Positions 59,086-64,000 of a stretch of DNA of 64,000 bases are shown in pieces (within the stretch, counting starts at the first letter, position 1; the number at the start of each line of letters is the position of its first letter). Source of the DNA: Actinoplanes ianthinogenes (GTDB lineage: Bacteria; Actinomycetota; Actinomycetes; Mycobacteriales; Micromonosporaceae); contig NZ_AP023356.1 of the NCBI RefSeq assembly GCF_018324205.1, forward strand, positions 1,550,001 to 1,614,000. Reading direction: 5' to 3'. A program made the position numbers and the translations under genes. A model generated the notes under the pieces. That model did no database searches. It saw only the letters and a program-made list of their open reading frames with translations, and was not told the DNA's origin.

Positions 59086-60149
59086 CCGCCCCGGTTCCGG
59101 TGCTGCTGATGCGCGGCGGGACGTCCAAGGGGGCGTACTTCCGCGCCGAGGACCTGCCGGCCGACCCGGCCGGGCGGGACCGGCTGCTGCTGGCGATCAT
59201 GGGTTCGCCGGACCCGCGGCAGATCGACGGGATCGGCGGCGGCCATCCGCTGACCAGCAAGGTCGCCGTGGTCAGCCGCTCCGGGCACCCGGACGCCGAC
59301 GTCGACTACCTGTTCCTCCAGGTGCAGGTGGACAAGCCTGTGGTCAGCGCCGAGCAGCCCTGCGGCAACATCCTGGCCGGCGTCGGACCGTTCGCAATCG
59401 AGCGCGGCCTGGTCGCGGCCACGGGCCCGCGGACCAGCGTGCGCGTCCACATGGTCAACACCGGCGCCCTGGCGGTCGTCACCGTGCCCACCCCCGGCGG
59501 CCGCGTCGAGTACACCGGGGACACCGCGCTCAGCGGCGTCCCGGGCACCGCCGCCCGGATCGAGGTGGAGTTCCGGGACACCGCGGGGTCGGTCGCCGCC
59601 GGCCTGCTGCCGACCGGCCGGGTCCGCGACGACCTCGGCGGCGTCCCGGCCACCCTGATCGACAACGGCATGCCGGTCGTCCTGATGAACGCCGGCGATC
59701 TGGGCGTCTCCGGCTACGAGAGCCCGGCCCAGCTGGAGGCGAACGCCCGCCTGCGCCACCGGGTCGAGGAGCTGCGGCTGATCGCCGGCAGGCTGATGGG
59801 CCTCGGTGACGTCTCCGCCACCACGGTGCCGAAGATGTGCCTGCTCGCCCCGCCGGCGCACGGCGGCACGCTGAGCACCCGGATGTTCATCCCGCACCGG
59901 GTGCACGCCTCGATCGGGGTGCTCGCCGCGGTGAGCGTCGGGACGGCCGCGGCCATCCCGGGCAGCGTCGCCGCGCTGGCCGGCACCCCGGAGACGATCC
60001 GCCTGGAACACCCCACCGGCTTCTCCGACGTGGTCGTCGACGTCGGCACGGCCGGCGACGAGATCACGGTCGGCCGCGCCGCCGTCGTGAGCACCGCTCG
60101 CCTGCTCCTGGAGGGGCAGGTCCACCCCCGCGAGGACAGAAATGGCTGA
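59082..60149 (+). CDS. galD: 4-oxalomesaconate tautomerase (PrpF family)
   Basis: A 355-residue PrpF-fold isomerase (two diaminopimelate-epimerase-like halves): LLMRGGTSKGAYF, DGIGGGHPLTSKVAVV, AEQPCGNILAGVGPFAI (Cys at the active site) and PTVPKMCLL-type late segment. GalD interconverts keto and enol 4-oxalomesaconate. PrpF aconitate isomerases are an alternative, but galB and galC alongside favour GalD. It overlaps the dioxygenase gene by 8 bases. Confidence 0.87.
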   Translation: MTAPVPVLLMRGGTSKGAYFRAEDLPADPAGRDRLLLAIMGSPDPRQIDGIGGGHPLTSKVAVVSRSGHPDADVDYLFLQVQVDKPVVSAEQPCGNILAGVGPFAIERGLVAATGPRTSVRVHMVNTGALAVVTVPTPGGRVEYTGDTALSGVPGTAARIEVEFRDTAGSVAAGLLPTGRVRDDLGGVPATLIDNGMPVVLMNAGDLGVSGYESPAQLEANARLRHRVEELRLIAGRLMGLGDVSATTVPKMCLLAPPAHGGTLSTRMFIPHRVHASIGVLAAVSVGTAAAIPGSVAALAGTPETIRLEHPTGFSDVVVDVGTAGDEITVGRAAVVSTARLLLEGQVHPREDRNG

Positions 60150-61107
60150 ACGCGCCCGCGACATCGCCCACGTCTCGGCGGTCGAGCTCTACACCCCGGT
60201 CCTGGACGACACCGTGCGGTTCTTCACCGACCAGATGGCGATGGAGGTGGTGGACCGCCGCGGCGACAGCGTCTACCTGCACACCTGGGACGACTACGAG
60301 AGGTTCTCGGTCAAGGTGACCGCCGCCCCGACGTCCGGGATCGGCCGGAGCTGGCTGCGGGCCCGCAGTCCGGAGGCCCTGGAGCGCCGGGTCGCCGAGA
60401 TCGAGAGGTCCGGGTGCGGCGAGGGCTGGAGCGGGGACGAGCCGGCGTACGGGCCGGTCTACCACTTCACCGATCCGGACGGGCACCGGTTCGGGGTCTA
60501 CTGGGAGACCCGGCGATACGTCGCCTCGGACGAGACGCGGCCGTCACTGAAGAACCAGGCCGCGCGCTTCCCCGGCCGGGGTGCGAACGTGCGCCGCCTC
60601 GACCACGTCAACTTCCTGGCGCGGGACGTGCCGGAGAACGAGACGTTCGCCGGCGAGACGCTGAGCGCCCGGCCCAGCGAGCAGATCGTCCTGGACGACG
60701 GCACCAAGGCCGCGGTCTGGTACACCTTCGGCGACAAGTCGTACGACGTGGTCTACACCCGGGACTGGACCGGCTCGACGGGGCGATTGCACCACATCGC
60801 GTTCGCCACCGACACGCGCGAGGACATCCTGCGGGCCGCCGACGTGTTCCTGGAAGCCGGCGTCCACATCGAGACCGGCCCGCACAAGCACGCCATCCAG
60901 CAGACGTTCTTCCTCTACGTCTACGAGCCCGGCGGCAACCGGATCGAGCTGTGCAACGCCGGCGCCCGGCTGCTGCTCGCACCGGACCACGAGGTGGTCA
61001 CCTGGACCGAGGCGGAACGCGCCAAGGGCCAGGCCTGGGGTCTGCGGACCATCGAGACCTTCCACACCCACGGGACGCCGCCGGTGGCAGAGTCCGAGTG
61101 GGCCTGA
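60142..61107 (+). CDS. Type I extradiol dioxygenase (VOC, catechol 2,3-dioxygenase-like)
   Basis: A 321-residue two-module vicinal-oxygen-chelate protein. The N-terminal module (about 8-135) is non-catalytic. The C-terminal module has the iron ligands His155 (LDHVNFL), His217 or His218 (LHHIAFATD) and Glu269 (NRIELC). It should open a catechol ring next to the diol. Gallate and protocatechuate 4,5-dioxygenases are normally of the unrelated LigB type, so a VOC enzyme feeding GalD/B/C is unusual. The true substrate is unknown; a gallate- or carboxycatechol-type compound is inferred. Confidence 0.85.
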   Translation: MAERARDIAHVSAVELYTPVLDDTVRFFTDQMAMEVVDRRGDSVYLHTWDDYERFSVKVTAAPTSGIGRSWLRARSPEALERRVAEIERSGCGEGWSGDEPAYGPVYHFTDPDGHRFGVYWETRRYVASDETRPSLKNQAARFPGRGANVRRLDHVNFLARDVPENETFAGETLSARPSEQIVLDDGTKAAVWYTFGDKSYDVVYTRDWTGSTGRLHHIAFATDTREDILRAADVFLEAGVHIETGPHKHAIQQTFFLYVYEPGGNRIELCNAGARLLLAPDHEVVTWTEAERAKGQAWGLRTIETFHTHGTPPVAESEWA

Positions 61108-61119
61108 CCCACCGGGGCG

Positions 61120-61141
61120 GCCCGGCCCGGCGGGGCCGGGC
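61120..61141. terminator. Bidirectional terminator hairpin
   Basis: GCCCGGCCC / GGGCCGGGC with a 4-base loop lies between the converging dioxygenase and SDR genes. Confidence 0.7.
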
Positions 61142-61146
61142 GCACG

Positions 61147-61953
61147 TCACACCGGGGAGCTGAGCGATGCCGCAGACCGGTCCATCAGGGTGCCGACCAC
61201 CCGGGCCAGGAACCGGCGGGTGACCAGGCGGCCCGCGCCGGTCATCACCCGGTTCAGCCCGCCGGTGACCACGCTGGGCGGCGGGTTGCGCCGGTCGAGG
61301 GAGCGCAGCGCGGCGTCGACCACCTGATCGGCCCGCATCCGCCGGGTGCCGCCGTCCGCGCCCTGGCCGGCGACCTCGAAGAACTCGGTCTCGGTGGCGC
61401 CCGGCGAGACGGCGAGGACGCGCAAGCCGGTGTTCCGGGACTCGAACCAGAGCGCCTCGGTGAAGCTGAGCACGAACGCCTTGGTCGCGCCGTAGACGGC
61501 CATCCGCGGATTGGGCTGATAGGCGGCCACGCTGGCCAGGTTGATCAGGAAGCCGTCGCCGGCGCGCAGCTCGTCGATGAACGCCCGGGTGATGCCGACC
61601 AGGCTGGTCACGTTGAGGGTGATCTCGTCGAGCACCCGGTCCGGGTCCTCCTCGTGGAACGGCCGGTTGGTGCCGAAGCCGGCGTTGTTGATCAGACTGG
61701 TGACCCTCTCCCCGGCGACGGCCGCGCGCAGACGCGGGCCCGCGTCCGGGACGGCGAGGTCCATGGCGATGGTGGTGACCGTGACGCCGGTCCCGGCCAG
61801 CTCGGCCTTCAGGTCCGCCAGACGGTCGGCACGGCGGGCGACCAGCACCAGGTTCGCCCCGCGGGCGGCGAGCTTGCGGGCGAACTCGGCGCCCAGCCCG
61901 GCGCTCGCACCGGTGATCAGGACGGTCTGGCTTCGGTAATCGACTGCACTCAT
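61147..61953 (-). CDS. Short-chain dehydrogenase/reductase
   Basis: A 268-residue classical SDR from ATG 61953 (ATG 61962 possible). Cofactor motif TGASAGLGAEFARKL, then VARRADRL (NADP type), NNAGFG, catalytic Ser in INLASVAAY and Tyr-Lys in YGATKAF. Substrate unknown. It is divergent from a TetR regulator across a clear palindrome. Confidence 0.92.
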   Translation of the reverse strand: MSAVDYRSQTVLITGASAGLGAEFARKLAARGANLVLVARRADRLADLKAELAGTGVTVTTIAMDLAVPDAGPRLRAAVAGERVTSLINNAGFGTNRPFHEEDPDRVLDEITLNVTSLVGITRAFIDELRAGDGFLINLASVAAYQPNPRMAVYGATKAFVLSFTEALWFESRNTGLRVLAVSPGATETEFFEVAGQGADGGTRRMRADQVVDAALRSLDRRNPPPSVVTGGLNRVMTGAGRLVTRRFLARVVGTLMDRSAASLSSPV

Positions 61954-61974
61954 GCCGTGCATGCTATGCCTATC

Positions 61975-61989
61975 TGGCACCGAGTGCCA
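61975..61989. promoter_or_regulatory. TetR operator between SDR and TetR genes
   Basis: TGGCAC-CGA-GTGCCA is a perfect 15-bp inverted repeat placed between the divergent starts. It should bind the 62018 TetR protein and control both genes. Confidence 0.8.
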
Positions 61990-62017
61990 AGCAGTCATCG
62001 CCTGTTAAAGTGGCGGC

Positions 62018-62611
62018 ATGCCCGAGCAGACCCTCTGGAACCGCACCCGCCAGGCGGTCTACGACGAGATCGCGCGCACCGCCATGGAGCTGTTCCTGAC
62101 GCGCGGGTTCGAGGCGACCACGATCGACGACATCGCCAAGGCGGCCGGCATCTCGCGGCGGTCCTTCTTCCGCTATTTCGGGACGAAGGAGGACATCGTG
62201 CTGGGCGATCTGGCCGCTCAGGGCGAGCTGGCGGCCCGCGCCCTCGCGGAGCGCCCGGAGGGCGAGGACGCCTGGACCGCGCTGCGGAACGCGTTCCACG
62301 CGATCAAGGACGTGACGTACGACGCGGACACCATGCTCAAGGTGTCCCGGATGATGTATGAGACGCCGTCGCTGCGCGCCCGGCACATCGAGAAACACCT
62401 CCGGTGGCAGGCGTCGCTGGTTCCGGAGCTGCGGCGCCGGCTCAAGGCCGATCCGGAAAACCCCTTGGACGTACGCGCGGAGGCGCTCGTCGCCTGCGCG
62501 ATCACCTGCCTGGACGTGGCGGGCGAGGCCTGGACCCGGGCGAACGGGTCCGTGCCCCTGGAGGATCTGTTCGACTCGGCGGCCGCCGCGCTCCGCGCCG
62601 GTCCTCAGTAG
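62018..62611 (+). CDS. TetR-family regulator
   Basis: A 197-residue regulator with HTH GFEATTIDDIAKAAGISRRSFFRYFGTKEDI and a helical ligand domain of the kind ending in TetR_C_17-like segments. It likely represses the divergent SDR gene. It overlaps the converging small gene by 7 bases. Confidence 0.9.
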   Translation: MPEQTLWNRTRQAVYDEIARTAMELFLTRGFEATTIDDIAKAAGISRRSFFRYFGTKEDIVLGDLAAQGELAARALAERPEGEDAWTALRNAFHAIKDVTYDADTMLKVSRMMYETPSLRARHIEKHLRWQASLVPELRRRLKADPENPLDVRAEALVACAITCLDVAGEAWTRANGSVPLEDLFDSAAAALRAGPQ

Positions 62612-62907
62612 CCCGACGAGGCGTCGACGCCGAGGGCGCGCACGACCGTCGTCATCAGCAGCGCGATGACCAGCCCGATCCCGACCAGCGTCGCGACCAG
62701 CAGAACCGCCGCGCCCATGGCCCGGCTGATCACGCCGAGGCCGTCCGCGAAGGACCGGGCCACGCTCGGCCTGCTCCAGGTGAGCGGCGGATAGGCGCGG
62801 CTCGGCGCGAAGGCGGGCGGGGGCGCGGTCTCCCGGAGCCGTCCGGAGGTGGCTCCGGCGGACTTGTTGGTCGCGGTCTGCGGGGAAGGACCCTTCTTCA
62901 GCAACAT
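62605..62907 (-). CDS. Small single-helix membrane protein
   Basis: A 100-residue protein from ATG 62907, seven bases after GGAGG. There is a Pro/Ser/Arg-rich cytosolic half and one C-terminal membrane helix (about 60-85). No family is recognised. Confidence 0.6.
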   Translation of the reverse strand: MLLKKGPSPQTATNKSAGATSGRLRETAPPPAFAPSRAYPPLTWSRPSVARSFADGLGVISRAMGAAVLLVATLVGIGLVIALLMTTVVRALGVDASSGY

Positions 62908-63039
62908 CACGTCGCCTCCTTCATCCAACTCTTGCCCTGCCAGCAGCATGCGCGCCCCGGGCAGCGAAAGATATAGGTCTTTGACCCTGGTTCAGCAGGC
63001 TAAATCGCGTTATAGCTTGAGGAATGGTGCGAGCCGGGA

Positions 63040-63804
63040 TCAGCCGGCCAGGAACCCGGTCAGCGCCGGGATGAAGCCCGGGTCCCGCAGCGCGGTCATG
63101 TGGTCGCCGGGCACGGTCCGCAGCACCGCACCCGGGATCGCGTCGGCCAGCACCGCCGGGCGGGTCGCCAGCGGATCCGCGTCCCCGGCGATGACCAGGG
63201 TCGGCACCGTGATCGTGTCCAGCGGGATCGGCGCCGCGTGCACCGCGGTGGCCTGCGCGGCCAGGGCCAGGCGGTCGCCGCCGACCGCCTCGACGAACGC
63301 CCGGAAGCCGGCCGCGGCCGGGTCGGTGACGGTGGCCGGATCCTCGGCCCGCAGCGCGTGCAGCAGCGGCTCGCCGCCGATCACCCGGGTGTCCAGGCCG
63401 CCCACCTCGACCACGCCGGCGCCCACCCCGCCGACCACGAGCCGACGGACCCGGGTGTCGCGGGTCGCGGTGAGCAGCGCGACGATCGCGCCCATCGAGT
63501 AGCCGACCAGGTCGACCTTGGTGATGCCGAGCAGGTCGAGCAGCTCGATCACGTCGCCGGCCATCCGGGACTCCCCGTACAGCGCGGGGTCGTGCGGTTT
63601 GCCGGAGCGGCCGTGGCCGCGCGCGTCGATCGTCACCACCCGGCGGCCGGCGTCGGTGAGGGCGGCGACCACGCCGGGCAGCACCCAGTTGGTGCGCCCG
63701 TCCGCGATGAAGCCGTGGTGCAGCAGCACCGGCGGCAGCGCGGACTCGCGCTCCCACCGTTCGTAGTAGATCTCCACACCGTCACCGGACCGGAACGTCG
63801 TCAT
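63040..63804 (-). CDS. Alpha/beta-fold hydrolase
   Basis: A 254-residue hydrolase from ATG 63804. Oxyanion-hole motif HHGFIADGRTNW, nucleophile Ser in GYSMG, acid in VIAGDADPLA and catalytic His in VPGDHM. The size is typical of esterases, haloperoxidases and C-C hydrolases. Substrate unknown; no operon partner. Confidence 0.9.
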   Translation of the reverse strand: MTTFRSGDGVEIYYERWERESALPPVLLHHGFIADGRTNWVLPGVVAALTDAGRRVVTIDARGHGRSGKPHDPALYGESRMAGDVIELLDLLGITKVDLVGYSMGAIVALLTATRDTRVRRLVVGGVGAGVVEVGGLDTRVIGGEPLLHALRAEDPATVTDPAAAGFRAFVEAVGGDRLALAAQATAVHAAPIPLDTITVPTLVIAGDADPLATRPAVLADAIPGAVLRTVPGDHMTALRDPGFIPALTGFLAG

Positions 63805-64000
63805 GCCAAAGATCATGCACTAGGAGTGCTGATTTTTGGAGGGCATCCCCCGAGCGACCCGTACCGGCGGCTCGGGACCCGTAACCGATCCGGCTACCCC
63901 TGGCGCGCGCTGGAACACCGTTTTAGAGTGTTGGCATCGGCAATTAATGGGACCGCCGACAACGCAATCTTCGCTCGATAATCACGGATGATCCCGTGAA
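63805..64000. other. Non-coding end of window
   Basis: After the hydrolase start the sequence becomes more AT-rich (TTTTAGAGTGTTGGCATCGG, then GCAATTAATGGG), which could be a promoter for a gene beyond the window. No complete gene is seen. Confidence 0.5.

Overview
The window is very GC-rich, uses many GTG and TTG starts, and is packed with short operons joined by 4-base start/stop overlaps. The gene content (ECF and SigE-type sigma factors, a GerW protein, a CslA/GlxA pair, IclR/TetR/HxlR/PadR regulators, secreted glycosidases) points to a filamentous actinomycete, most likely of the Micromonosporaceae (Actinoplanes-like). The genus is an inference. No rRNA, tRNA or CRISPR array was seen.

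Layout. 0-7.3 kb: a heterodimeric ABC exporter, two penicillin-binding-like serine hydrolases and a multi-HTH regulator. 7.3-15.2 kb: a worn catabolic island with an IclR regulator, relics of an acyl-CoA dehydrogenase, a CoA-ester lyase and a transporter, two aldehyde dehydrogenase fragments, and an intact PEP mutase/isocitrate lyase-type lyase, FAD hydroxylase and arylmalonate-decarboxylase-like protein. 15.2-19.8 kb: a macrodomain protein, a DUF4190 protein, a broken LPXTG protein fused to an amidohydrolase relic, then arrays of short repeats with an IS481-family insertion. 19.8-27.8 kb: acyl-CoA oxidase, a PIN toxin with an unusually large partner, HxlR/quinone reductase, an ECF sigma operon, a TMEM175 channel and two genes truncated at one breakpoint. 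28-38 kb: cellulose synthase-like CslA with the copper oxidase GlxA, a 63-bp repeat array, HxlR/reductase, a GH6 lipoprotein, a second ECF operon, a 67-bp repeat array and a TetR pair. 38-43 kb: a diguanylate cyclase, a NodS-like methyltransferase and surface proteins. 43-49.6 kb: a LacI-controlled GH42 beta-galactosidase operon with its ABC importer. 49.6-55.7 kb: a third repeat array, GerW, a PadR-controlled ABC exporter, and a sigma factor / repeat protein / amidoligase operon. 55.7-64 kb: GH43 arabinanase, a gallate-type ring-cleavage operon, and SDR/TetR and hydrolase genes.

How genes work together. Sugar use is clear at 43.3-49.6 kb: LacI, two operators, two permeases, a binding lipoprotein and the cytoplasmic beta-galactosidase. 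Aromatic catabolism is clear at 57.7-61.1 kb: ring cleavage, 4-oxalomesaconate tautomerase, hydratase and aldolase in one overlapping transcript. CslA and GlxA probably make and modify a surface glucan.

Two themes stand out. First, there is a family of tandem 63-64-bp units, each able to fold into two hairpins, at three intergenic loci. One array carries an IS481 element in a CTAG site of the unit and is bracketed by a 33-bp inverted repeat. Separate minisatellites (33, 42, 54/18, 54 and 67 bp) sit at or beyond the 3' ends of other genes. Second, many gene fragments meet at clean junctions, which suggests repeated deletion. The amidoligase operon and the PIN module with a 294-residue partner are the best candidates for little-described protein systems.
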